Assembly (NCBI RefSeq): GCF_000282575.1
Contig: NZ_AKJA01000064.1
Span: forward strand, 1 to 44,271
Length of the DNA stretch: 44,271 nt
Direction of reading: 5' to 3'
DNA from: Herbaspirillum sp. YR522
GTDB taxonomy: Bacteria; Pseudomonadota; Gammaproteobacteria; Burkholderiales; Burkholderiaceae_D
Part shown: one piece after another, positions 8,118 through 15,659 of the stretch
Layout of the letters: every line of letters starts with the position of its first letter
Numbering within the stretch: the first letter of the stretch is position 1
Notes under the pieces: generated by a model
The model's input: only the letters and a program-made list of their open reading frames with translations
Told to the model about the DNA's origin: nothing
The model's database searches: none
Made by a program: the position numbers and the translations under genes

Positions 8118-8648
8118 ATGATCAAGACCACTTTCCTGAACCTCAAATCGGACGCCCGGCGCCTGCCTGGCAAGCACTCCACCATCAATCCGCTCACCAC
8201 CGTGCGCATCGACGAGCCCGCATCATGCGCGGCGCTGTACAAGGAAGTGGGCCGGGCCTGCTACTGGGATATCTACCGGGTCGCCTGGAGCAGCGCCGAT
8301 TGGCAGGACTACCTGGACCATCCCGATATCGACATCTATGCGTTGCAGCACGAAGGCCAGCCCATCGGCTACCTGGAACTGAAGAAGCACGACGGCTCGC
8401 TGGAGATCGTCAACTTCGGACTGCGACCGCAATGCATCGGCCGCGGCCTGGGCCGGCTGGCCCTCGAAAAGGCCATCGAACATGGATTTTCATCCGGCAC
8501 CGCCGAGCTCTGGCTGCATACCTGCTCCCTGGATCATCCGGCGGCGCTGAACAACTACCTCGCCCGCGGCTTTCGAATAATGCGGGAGAGCACCGACAAC
8601 TTCCTTGCTCTGGACCCAACCGTGCGCGGCGCGCACGCGCTGGCCTGA
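8118..8648 (+). CDS. GNAT family N-acetyltransferase
   Basis: Predicted 176-residue acetyl-CoA-dependent N-acetyltransferase. The GNAT core runs from about residue 50 to 165. Motif A is seen as LEIVNFGLRPQCIGRGLGRL, with the Q-x-x-G-R-G-L acetyl-CoA pyrophosphate loop. The following helix is LALEKAIEHGF, and motif B shows as ELWLHTCSLDHPAALNNYLARGF. The acceptor substrate cannot be predicted. It is the first gene of a plus-strand pair with the DMT transporter 24 bp downstream, so the two may be cotranscribed. The ribosome-binding site before ATG 8118 is weak. Confidence 0.92.
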   Translation: MIKTTFLNLKSDARRLPGKHSTINPLTTVRIDEPASCAALYKEVGRACYWDIYRVAWSSADWQDYLDHPDIDIYALQHEGQPIGYLELKKHDGSLEIVNFGLRPQCIGRGLGRLALEKAIEHGFSSGTAELWLHTCSLDHPAALNNYLARGFRIMRESTDNFLALDPTVRGAHALA

Positions 8649-8672
8649 GCATCCATTTTCTGAAAGATTCTC

Positions 8673-9566
8673 ATGCAAGGCATCCTGCTTGCCCTGTTCG
8701 GCGCCATGCTGCTCGGGGCCAATACGATACTGTCCAAATGGCTGCTGGCCACCGTCACGCCGGTGTGGGTGGCCGCCACGCTGTGCCTGGGCGCCGGCCT
8801 GGTGGCGCTGGCCGTGCGGCGCGTGCAACCATTGCCCTGCAGCGCGCCGGGCCCGGCTTCGCGTGGCAGCAAGGCCTGCTTCGCCCTGGCGCTGGTGCTG
8901 GGTGCCGTGGCCGCGCCGCTGATGTTGATGTTCGGCCTGCAAAGCACCAATGCCTCGACCGCGTCGGTGCTGACCAACGTCGAAGGCCTGCTGTCGGTGT
9001 TGATCGCCTGGCTGCTGTTCGGCGAGCGCCAGCCGACTGCCGGTTGGATCGGCGTGACCCTGATCCTGGTCGGCGTGCTGGCCTTTTCGCTGGTCAACGC
9101 CGACCAGTTCGCCGGCAACCTGGGCGGCATCGTGCTGGTGGCGCTGGCCTATGCCTGCTGGGCGGTCGACCTCAACCTGATGCGCCTTGTCGTGCATCTG
9201 CCGCACGATACGGCGACCGCCATCCGCGGCCTGACCGGTGGCACGGCACTGGCGTTCATTGCGCTGCTGCTGGGCGAGCCGGTGCCGCAACCGGCCTGGT
9301 TGCTGGCCTGCCTGGCCTGCGGCGCCGCCAGCGGCGTGAGCTTCATCCTGACCCTGAAGGCGCTGCCGCTGATCGGCACCGCGCGCACTGGCGCCATCCT
9401 GGCCGTGGCGCCGCTGTTTGCCTACCTGATGTCGTTCACCACGCAGGCCTCGGCCCAGGCCGATTTCATCGTCAGTGCACTGTGCATGGGCCTGGCCGCA
9501 CTGGGCGTGGGCGTGTCGCTGGCCGCTTCGTTCAACAGCACCAACGGCGAGCCGGCAGGCACCTGA
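8673..9566 (+). CDS. DMT superfamily transporter (EamA domains)
   Basis: Predicted 297-residue inner-membrane transporter with ten hydrophobic segments formed by two EamA repeats. The first repeat starts at LALFGAMLLGANTILSKWLL and ends with a SVLIAWLLFGERQPTAGWIG segment. The second starts at GGIVLVALAYACWAVDLNLM. Family members mostly export amino acids or metabolites. The gene follows the acetyltransferase by 24 bp on the same strand. An acetylated product as cargo is possible but speculative. No substrate motif is visible. Confidence 0.9.
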   Translation: MQGILLALFGAMLLGANTILSKWLLATVTPVWVAATLCLGAGLVALAVRRVQPLPCSAPGPASRGSKACFALALVLGAVAAPLMLMFGLQSTNASTASVLTNVEGLLSVLIAWLLFGERQPTAGWIGVTLILVGVLAFSLVNADQFAGNLGGIVLVALAYACWAVDLNLMRLVVHLPHDTATAIRGLTGGTALAFIALLLGEPVPQPAWLLACLACGAASGVSFILTLKALPLIGTARTGAILAVAPLFAYLMSFTTQASAQADFIVSALCMGLAALGVGVSLAASFNSTNGEPAGT

Positions 9567-9586
9567 GGTGGCACCGGTGTCGGGTT

Positions 9587-9614
9587 GGAACTTTGGCCTG
9601 GCGCAGGTCACCCA
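9587..9614 (+). promoter_or_regulatory. hrp-box-like sequence before the coiled-coil protein gene
   Basis: GGAACT, 15 bp, then TCACCCA matches the HrpL (ECF sigma) promoter consensus GGAACC-N15/16-CCACNNA at nine of eleven defined positions, with C-to-T changes at one position in each box. It lies 65 bp before the start of the 681-residue gene and points toward it. A match this loose can occur by chance in GC-rich DNA, so it is a lead only. Confidence 0.35.
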
Positions 9615-9679
9615 TTGATCGAACCGCCGCCTGGCCCGGCCAGGTGGCGTCGCGCCGCTGACAGATGAAGGGGGAAAGC

Positions 9680-11725
9680 ATGGTCCAGAGCACTTTTCAA
9701 GTGACGCCGGGTGGGCTGCACACCGCTTATGAACAGCCAGACGGTGCAGTACGGCAGCGCCCTGAACCGTACCCGGGCCGGCAACCGATACTGCGCAAGC
9801 CGCTGCCGCAAGATGCCATTGCGCGCGCCGCTGAACGCGGTCGCGGTAACCTCGCCGCCCACATGGGACGGTCCAATGCATTGCCGGTACGGGACGATGA
9901 ATTATTCCTGGACACTGCCGGCCACGGCACCAGCACCCACCCACTCATTTCGTCCGCAGCGCATGCACAGTACCAGGCGGTCGACCTGTCCGGCCTGTCC
10001 GGCGCGCCCCTTGCGAGCGCCGCCCCTTGGCACCAGCCTGCGCCAGACCGGCCTGCCGTGAAGCGTGCCGGGCAGGCGATCGACTTCTTCCACGCCAATG
10101 CCGCCGGCGTCGGCACCGCCTATGCGCCGCTGCCGGCCAGGTTCGTGGCCCAGACCCGGCGCCTTGGCGTCGACTCGGAACAGGAACTGGAGCGCCGGCT
10201 GACCGAATTGTCTTCCCTGGAAAGACAGGCCAACAAGTTTGTCGCCGCGCTCGAGACCGACCCCGAACTGGCCACCGAATTGCAAGCACGCGGCTGGTCG
10301 GACAGCGCCATCGATTCGATGGCCACGCAACTGGCCAAACAATGCAACCAGCAGAAGCTGGCGATATACACCTTGCAGGCCCATTCGCTGGTGCCGGTAA
10401 AAGAGGACCCGACCTCCGCCTGGGTGGCGCAGCAGATGATGGATTCGCAGCAGACGCGCGATACGCTGCGCGATTACCTCAAGGACACCAAGCCACTGGA
10501 GCTGCAAGTCAAGCGTAACCAGCTCGCCGACGCGCTGCCCCGGCTGGGCGGGCTGGAGCAGGAGATCAACAGCAAGCGCGCGCATCTCGACGCCGTGCGC
10601 GCCGGACTTCACCATGCGAGCGCCCCCGACGTCAGCGGGCAACGGCAACTGGTGCAGCAACTGGAGCAACAGATTGCCGATAAAACCGAGCAACACAGCC
10701 AGTTGTCGATGCGGGCGGGCATCCTGCAGTCCGAGATCATGGGCCTGGAAAAAGAAGTCGACCCCGCCCGGATACCGACCAATGAGCGCGGCCTGACGCT
10801 GTCGAGCGAAATGATCGGCGGCTTTATGCTGCAGCGCTACGAACCCTTGCGCACGGCGCTGCACGACCTGCGCAACCAGACCGACCGTGCGATGAGCCTG
10901 GCAAAAAAAGGCAATCGCCCCGAGATGCACGAACTGGAAAACTTCCGCGGCCAGGTCGACAAGATGATCGGCGAGATGTTGCGGGCCGAAGACCAGCGCA
11001 CGGCGTCCATCATCGAACGCGCCTATCCCGGCAAGCAGCCACCGCAGATGGAGTTCCTGCCAGAGACTGCCAACAGCCTGGCCAATCTGGTGGCCAAGCA
11101 CAAGGAAAGCACACGACTGCCCCGGGAACCAAACCACGTCATCCAGGCGCGCCGCGCACTGGCCTCGGCCCGCCAGGCTCACCAGGCGGCACACGAGCAG
11201 TTCATGGGCCAGCAGGAAGTCATGCAACGCACTGGCCTGGCCATCAACGACATGGTCAGGGCAACTGCCCAGCGCACCTATAACGAATTGCAAGATGCCG
11301 AACGGGTGCACGCGCCGGTCGTAGCGCAGGCGGACAAGGATCTGGAAAAGACCAAACTGGCGATCGAGCAATCCCGCGGACGCCAGCAATTCTGCGAGGA
11401 CACCCTGCACCAGATGCTCGATGCAAAGGTCGAGTCCATCATGCAGCGCGGTTTCGTCTCGCTGTCGTCGGCGCCGGCCCCGAAGCTGGGCGATGAACAG
11501 ACGATACCGATCCGACTGCATTACCAAAGCCGCTTGCAGCAGGTGTCATCGCAGCTAAGCAGCATTACGCTCGATATGGCGAAGCTGCGGCAACAGGCGC
11601 AGCAGCAGGGATGGCCGCCGTCTTCCTACGCCGCCCACCTGCATGGGCTGGACGAAACCCGGCGCAGGCTGCAGGGAGAGCAACTTGGCATCAACGACAA
11701 GCTCGACTTCGTGGACCGCCGCTAG
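9680..11725 (+). CDS. Uncharacterised coiled-coil protein, candidate type III effector
   Basis: Predicted 681-residue soluble protein that I do not recognise. It has no signal peptide and no membrane segment. The first 150 residues are low-complexity, rich in Pro, Ala, Ser, Gln and Gly. The rest is strongly helical and Gln/Leu/Arg/Glu-rich, with heptad-like stretches near residues 165-215, 290-360 (LVQQLEQQIADKTEQHSQL), 500-600 and 620-675. A disordered N-terminus before coiled coils, plus the hrp-box-like upstream sequence, resembles type III secreted effectors. I chose ATG 9680 over 9665 because GGGGGAAAGC precedes it. Its last 4 bases overlap the 3' end of the convergent ABC permease gene. 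A non-secreted structural or cytoskeletal role remains possible. Confidence 0.8.
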   Translation: MVQSTFQVTPGGLHTAYEQPDGAVRQRPEPYPGRQPILRKPLPQDAIARAAERGRGNLAAHMGRSNALPVRDDELFLDTAGHGTSTHPLISSAAHAQYQAVDLSGLSGAPLASAAPWHQPAPDRPAVKRAGQAIDFFHANAAGVGTAYAPLPARFVAQTRRLGVDSEQELERRLTELSSLERQANKFVAALETDPELATELQARGWSDSAIDSMATQLAKQCNQQKLAIYTLQAHSLVPVKEDPTSAWVAQQMMDSQQTRDTLRDYLKDTKPLELQVKRNQLADALPRLGGLEQEINSKRAHLDAVRAGLHHASAPDVSGQRQLVQQLEQQIADKTEQHSQLSMRAGILQSEIMGLEKEVDPARIPTNERGLTLSSEMIGGFMLQRYEPLRTALHDLRNQTDRAMSLAKKGNRPEMHELENFRGQVDKMIGEMLRAEDQRTASIIERAYPGKQPPQMEFLPETANSLANLVAKHKESTRLPREPNHVIQARRALASARQAHQAAHEQFMGQQEVMQRTGLAINDMVRATAQRTYNELQDAERVHAPVVAQADKDLEKTKLAIEQSRGRQQFCEDTLHQMLDAKVESIMQRGFVSLSSAPAPKLGDEQTIPIRLHYQSRLQQVSSQLSSITLDMAKLRQQAQQQGWPPSSYAAHLHGLDETRRRLQGEQLGINDKLDFVDRR

Positions 11726-12516
11726 TCGCGTTCGCGGCCCAACGGCTGCCAGAACACCACCCGGGCCTGCAGCCAGCGCACCAGCTGCGCCCCGCACAGG
11801 CCCACCAGCGCCAGCAACAGCACACCGGAGAACATGGTCGACAGGCTCATGTTGACCGAGGACGAGGCAATCAGATAGCCCAGCCCGCGCTGGGCCGACA
11901 GGAACTCGCCCACCACCGCGCCGATCAGCGCCAGCGATACGCCGATCTGCAAGCCGGCGAAGATGTCGCCCAGCGCCGCCGGCAACTTGACATGCACCAG
12001 CAGATACCAGCGCGAAGCGCTGAAGGCGCGGCAGGCTTCCAGCAGGTCGGGATCGGTGCGGCGGATGCCGTTGACGGTGTTGACGAACAGCGGGAAGAAA
12101 CACACCAGCGCCACCAGCACGATCTTGGAGGTCGCCCCGAAGCCGAACCAGACCAGGATCAACGGCCCCAGCGCCACCTTGGGCGTGGCCTGCAAGGCGA
12201 TCAGCAACGGGTAGACGAAGCGCTCGAAGGTGCGCGACTCGGCCAGCAGCGCCCCCATTGCCACGGCCAGTGCGCAGCCGATGGCATAGCCGGCTGCCGT
12301 GTTGCCGAGCGTGGCGCCAATGTGCGGCCACAGTTCGCCGCTCCACAAGCCGCGCGCCAGCGTGCCGAACACATCGGCCGGTGCCGGCAGCAGGTAATCG
12401 GGCACGCGGCCCCAGCGCACCGCGCCGTACCAGATGCCGACGATCACTGCCAGGCTGATGAGCGGATAGAGGATGCCGGGCAGCACGCTCGCCAATCTAC
12501 CGGACCAGGTTTTCAT
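11722..12516 (-). CDS. ABC transporter permease, SsuC/TauC type (system 2)
   Basis: Predicted 264-residue inner-membrane permease of the nitrate/sulfonate/taurine family, with about six hydrophobic segments. The cytoplasmic EAA loop that contacts the ATPase reads LLEACRAFSASRWYLLVHVKLPAALGDIFAG, quoted here as two adjoining parts: LLEACRAFSASRWYLL and VHVKLPAALGDIFAG. It is the last gene of the twelve-gene minus-strand operon, and its start lies inside the ATPase gene with a 20-bp overlap. Together with the ATPase at 12497-13267 and the binding protein at 14568-15638 it makes a complete importer. The substrate is unknown; operon enzymes suggest an organic acid. Confidence 0.93.
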   Translation of the reverse strand: MKTWSGRLASVLPGILYPLISLAVIVGIWYGAVRWGRVPDYLLPAPADVFGTLARGLWSGELWPHIGATLGNTAAGYAIGCALAVAMGALLAESRTFERFVYPLLIALQATPKVALGPLILVWFGFGATSKIVLVALVCFFPLFVNTVNGIRRTDPDLLEACRAFSASRWYLLVHVKLPAALGDIFAGLQIGVSLALIGAVVGEFLSAQRGLGYLIASSSVNMSLSTMFSGVLLLALVGLCGAQLVRWLQARVVFWQPLGRERD

Positions 12517-13267
12517 TGAAATACTCGCGTAGTTGGCGCGTGGCAGCCACGAACGCCGGGTTGTCGAAGGTGTCCAGCGAGCGCGGGCGCGGCAGGTCGA
12601 TGCGCAGCTCCTGGACGATGGTGCCGGGCCGCGGCGACATCACCAGCACGCGATCGGCCAGGAACACCGCCTCGGCAATGCTGTGCGTGACGAACAGCAC
12701 CGACTTGCGCTGACTGCCCCAGATGCGCTGCAACTCCAGCGTGAGGTGCTCCCGCGAGAGCGCATCGAGGGCGGCGAAGGGCTCGTCCATCAACAGCAGC
12801 TCGGGGTCGGGCAATAGCATGCGGGCAATGCCGGCGCGTTGCTGCATGCCACCCGAGAGCTCTTGCGGGTAGCCATTGGCAAAGGCCGACAGCCCTACCA
12901 GTTCGAGCAGTTCATCGGCGCGCCGTGCCGCTTCGGCGGCGTCCAGTCCGAGCGTGTGGGCCGGCATCAGCACATTGCCGCGCACGGTCTTCCACGGCAG
13001 CAGGTTGGGCTTCTGGAACACCACGCCGGTGCGCCGGTCTGGCCGTGCGATCGGACGCCCGGCCACTTGCACGCTGCCCTCGCTGGCCGCCAGCAAGCCG
13101 GCGGCCAGGCGCAGCAAGGTCGACTTGCCGCAACCGGATGGACCCAGCAGGGCCACGAACTCGCCCTGCCCGACCCGCAGGTTGAGTTGCGACAGGGCTT
13201 GCGTGCTGCCACGCCGGGTCGGATAGGTCAGCCCGACGTCGACCGCTTCCAGGGCAGCGCGGCTCAT
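12497..13267 (-). CDS. ABC transporter ATP-binding protein, SsuB/TauB type (system 2)
   Basis: Predicted 256-residue ATPase of the nitrate/sulfonate/taurine importer family. Walker A is GPSGCGKST near residue 40, the Q-loop VVFQKPNLLPWKTV, the signature LSGGMQQRAGIAR, Walker B LLLMDEPFAALD, and the switch histidine lies in VLFVTHSIAEA. The LLPW after the Q-loop is typical of SsuB/TauB. The real start is ATG 13265-13267, which overlaps the stop of the BAAT-like gene as ATGA. The frame stays open upstream but that part is a shadow of the hydrolase gene. It overlaps its permease by 20 bp. Confidence 0.95.
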   Translation of the reverse strand: MSRAALEAVDVGLTYPTRRGSTQALSQLNLRVGQGEFVALLGPSGCGKSTLLRLAAGLLAASEGSVQVAGRPIARPDRRTGVVFQKPNLLPWKTVRGNVLMPAHTLGLDAAEAARRADELLELVGLSAFANGYPQELSGGMQQRAGIARMLLPDPELLLMDEPFAALDALSREHLTLELQRIWGSQRKSVLFVTHSIAEAVFLADRVLVMSPRPGTIVQELRIDLPRPRSLDTFDNPAFVAATRQLREYFNENLVR

Positions 13268-14571
13268 CGCCGTGCTCCCGCAGCGCGCGCCAGGAAGCCC
13301 AGCACGCGCCGCCAGGACCGCTCGCTGGCCAGGGCGTTGGCGGCCGCCGTGCCGCCGCCGTCGAGCACCACGCCGGAGACCGGATGCGGCTTGGCGATCA
13401 AGGTTGCCGGTAATTGCGGCACCCCGATGGCGTGGCCCGCCCCGACCCCCACCACGTGCTCGACCGGCCAGGCGTGCGACCGCGCCTGCAGGGTGTCGAC
13501 TACCTGTTCGGCGTACTGGGTCGAGGGCCAGAAGCCGTCGTCGGTGCCGCTGACGAGCAGCACCGGAGCGCGAATCCGCTCGACGGCGATGCGCGCCGCG
13601 GCCAAGCGCTCGACGTCGCCCATGACGCTCTGGAAGGCCGCTGCCTGGCGTATCGGCAGGCCGGCCTGCGCGGGGTGATCGAAGCGGGTCCAATCGGCGT
13701 GTGGATTGTCCTTCCAGGCATTGGGCAAGCCCTGGCCGGCCAGCGTCCATACCGTGGCATCGCGCGCCTGGTCGGGGCGACCGGCGCGCAATGTGCCGTG
13801 CAGGTAGGCGCTGGGCACGTAGGCGATGACGGCCGAGACCAGGTGCGGATAGGTCGCACCCAGCAGCAAGGCCAGTTCGCCGCCGCGCGACACGCCCGAC
13901 ACGGCCACGAAGTCGTGGCGCGGCGCCAGCGTACGGCGGGCCCAGCGCAGCGCGGTCTCGAAGTATTCCAGCGGCATGTCGCCGATATGATCGGGCCGCC
14001 CCGGGGTCTTGAAGTAACCCAGCGCCAGCGCCGCATAGCCATGCGCGGCGTAGAGCGCCGCGCGTTGCTCGTGCAGGCCGCCGCCGGAGCCGGCCAGCAC
14101 CAGCACCAGCGGATGCGGCCCCGGCCCGGCGGGCGTGAACAAGGCCCCCGCCAGTCCGTCCTCGACCACCTCACGGCGCGTCACGCCCGGCGCCACGAAG
14201 AGCAACTCCAGCTGCGCAGTGGCTTGCCGGCCCGCTTGGTCTGCCGCGTGCAGGGTCACCGTCAATGGCGCCAGCCCTTCGCTCAGGGCCGGGCTTGCGG
14301 GCGCCGACAGGCGCCGCAGCGACCATAGCGGCGCTGACGCATCGGGCAGTTGCCAGTCGCCCCGCAGCGGCGCCTGGCGCGCCAGGTCGACCCGGCCCTG
14401 GGCATCGGCGGCGAAGGTGGCCGCGCTTTCCCAGCGGCTGCCATCGGGATGCGCGAGCGTACTGCGCAACAGCACCTGCGCGCGCGGCGTGAAACCGCTC
14501 AATCCGATGCGGCGCGGCCGGTCCACCAGCGCGCTGGCCGGCGTCACCAGCAACTCGGGTGCATCGCTCAT
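13264..14571 (-). CDS. BAAT/acyl-CoA thioester hydrolase family protein
   Basis: Predicted 435-residue enzyme with the two-domain layout of bile acid-CoA:amino acid N-acyltransferases and type I acyl-CoA thioesterases. An N-terminal beta-sandwich (about residues 5-125) is followed by an alpha/beta-hydrolase domain. The nucleophile elbow GVSRGGE places Ser228 where animal amino-acid conjugating enzymes have Cys. With Asp344 or Asp345 in SGTDDGFWP and His380 in GAGHAIG it completes a triad. Serine favours thioester hydrolysis over amide formation. No signal peptide is seen, so it should act in the cytoplasm, probably releasing CoA from an acyl-CoA made by the ligase encoded in the same operon. 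It overlaps both neighbours by 4 bp. Confidence 0.88.
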   Translation of the reverse strand: MSDAPELLVTPASALVDRPRRIGLSGFTPRAQVLLRSTLAHPDGSRWESAATFAADAQGRVDLARQAPLRGDWQLPDASAPLWSLRRLSAPASPALSEGLAPLTVTLHAADQAGRQATAQLELLFVAPGVTRREVVEDGLAGALFTPAGPGPHPLVLVLAGSGGGLHEQRAALYAAHGYAALALGYFKTPGRPDHIGDMPLEYFETALRWARRTLAPRHDFVAVSGVSRGGELALLLGATYPHLVSAVIAYVPSAYLHGTLRAGRPDQARDATVWTLAGQGLPNAWKDNPHADWTRFDHPAQAGLPIRQAAAFQSVMGDVERLAAARIAVERIRAPVLLVSGTDDGFWPSTQYAEQVVDTLQARSHAWPVEHVVGVGAGHAIGVPQLPATLIAKPHPVSGVVLDGGGTAAANALASERSWRRVLGFLARAAGARR

Positions 14572-15638
14572 TGGGCCGCCTTGGCGCGCTTGACCAGCGC
14601 GGCACGGTCGAATTCGGTGAAGGACGCGACGAATTCGTTGGAGAAGATCTGTTCCACCGGGACGTTGGCGCTGGGGTATTCGCCGTAGCGGGCCATCGCC
14701 GCGATCCCCTTCCTGATCGCGGCCAGGTCATACCGGCCCGGCACCCGCGGCTGTCCGGACGGCAGGTAGAGCACGCGCTTCAAGCGACGGCTCAGCAGTT
14801 CGGCGGCATCGGCCAGTTGCTTCTCTTCGTCGCCGGCCGGCTTGGCCGACGGGTTCTGGCGCCAGAACGCGCGCACGCAATAGCGCGGGTTGGCCTCGCA
14901 CACGACCTGGGCTTCGGTGTAGGCACGGCCGAAGCGGCGGATCAGGTCGGGCTGCTCGCGGAAGGTATCGACGTGGGCGATGAAGCCATTGCCGGCGGTT
15001 TCCTGGAAGTCGTCGGGATAGGCGATGCGCCGGATCTTGACCCCCGCGAACTCCAGCCAATCATGCCAGCTGCTGTTGAAGTTGAGCGCATCGACCTGGC
15101 GCGTGCGCAGTGCCTGGAAACCCGACCCCATGGCGCCGACGGCCACGAATTCGACATTCCTGCCCGGCTCCAGCCCGGCCGCGCGCAAGGCGGCACGCCC
15201 GCCCGGGATGGTGCCCCAGGTCAAGGCGCCGACACCGATCTTCTTGTCCTTGAGCTCGCCCAGCGTATGGATGGGCGAATCGGCCAGCACCGCGAATTCC
15301 ATCGTGTTGCTGGGCACGCCGTTGTAGAAGTAACGCAGCGGCAACGGGTCCTTGCCCGAGAAATAGCTGGCGATCACCGGCTCCGAGGTGGGATAGCCGA
15401 AGGTGACGCGCTTGCCGGCCAGCTGCGGCAGCAATGCCCCGGCGCCCTGGAAGATGATGGTGCTGACCGTCATGCCGTTGTCCTTGAACAGGCCCAGCTC
15501 CTGGGCGGCGGCATAGGGGGCGCCGTCGTGCACGGCGGGCGCGATGGCCAGCGCTACGGTGACCTCGTCGAGCGCATGGCTGGCGCTGGATACCAGCGCC
15601 AACGCGGCGCCGGCAATGGCATACATGGATTTCTTCAT
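14568..15638 (-). CDS. ABC transporter substrate-binding protein, NitT/TauT type (system 2)
   Basis: Predicted 356-residue periplasmic binding protein with a signal peptide ending ASHA near residue 22. The mature part shows family features of the SsuA/NMT1-like fold: AAQELGLFKDNGMTVSTIIF, AVLADSPIHTLGELKDKKIG and ALRTRQVDALNF. The last of these is the usual 'measure of binding' hinge in aliphatic sulfonate and pyrimidine-precursor receptors. A good ribosome-binding site (AGGAACAG) precedes ATG 15638. It lies between the acyl-CoA ligase gene (21-bp gap) and the BAAT-like hydrolase gene (4-bp overlap), which ties transport tightly to the enzymes. It is only distantly similar to the other receptor of this operon (19438-20421), so a different ligand or form is likely. 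Confidence 0.92.
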   Translation of the reverse strand: MKKSMYAIAGAALALVSSASHALDEVTVALAIAPAVHDGAPYAAAQELGLFKDNGMTVSTIIFQGAGALLPQLAGKRVTFGYPTSEPVIASYFSGKDPLPLRYFYNGVPSNTMEFAVLADSPIHTLGELKDKKIGVGALTWGTIPGGRAALRAAGLEPGRNVEFVAVGAMGSGFQALRTRQVDALNFNSSWHDWLEFAGVKIRRIAYPDDFQETAGNGFIAHVDTFREQPDLIRRFGRAYTEAQVVCEANPRYCVRAFWRQNPSAKPAGDEEKQLADAAELLSRRLKRVLYLPSGQPRVPGRYDLAAIRKGIAAMARYGEYPSANVPVEQIFSNEFVASFTEFDRAALVKRAKAAQ

Positions 15639-15659
15639 GGTCTGTTCCTGGTGGGGTGT

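Noticed and set aside
7796..9661. 621-codon open frame on the plus strand across the acetyltransferase and DMT genes
   Set aside because: The GNAT and EamA motifs are in other frames; this frame spans the gap and has no start signal.
9902..11527. 541-codon open frame on the minus strand inside the coiled-coil gene
   Set aside because: The plus-strand frame is full length with a good ribosome-binding site and coherent helical heptads, while the minus frame has no recognisable domain.
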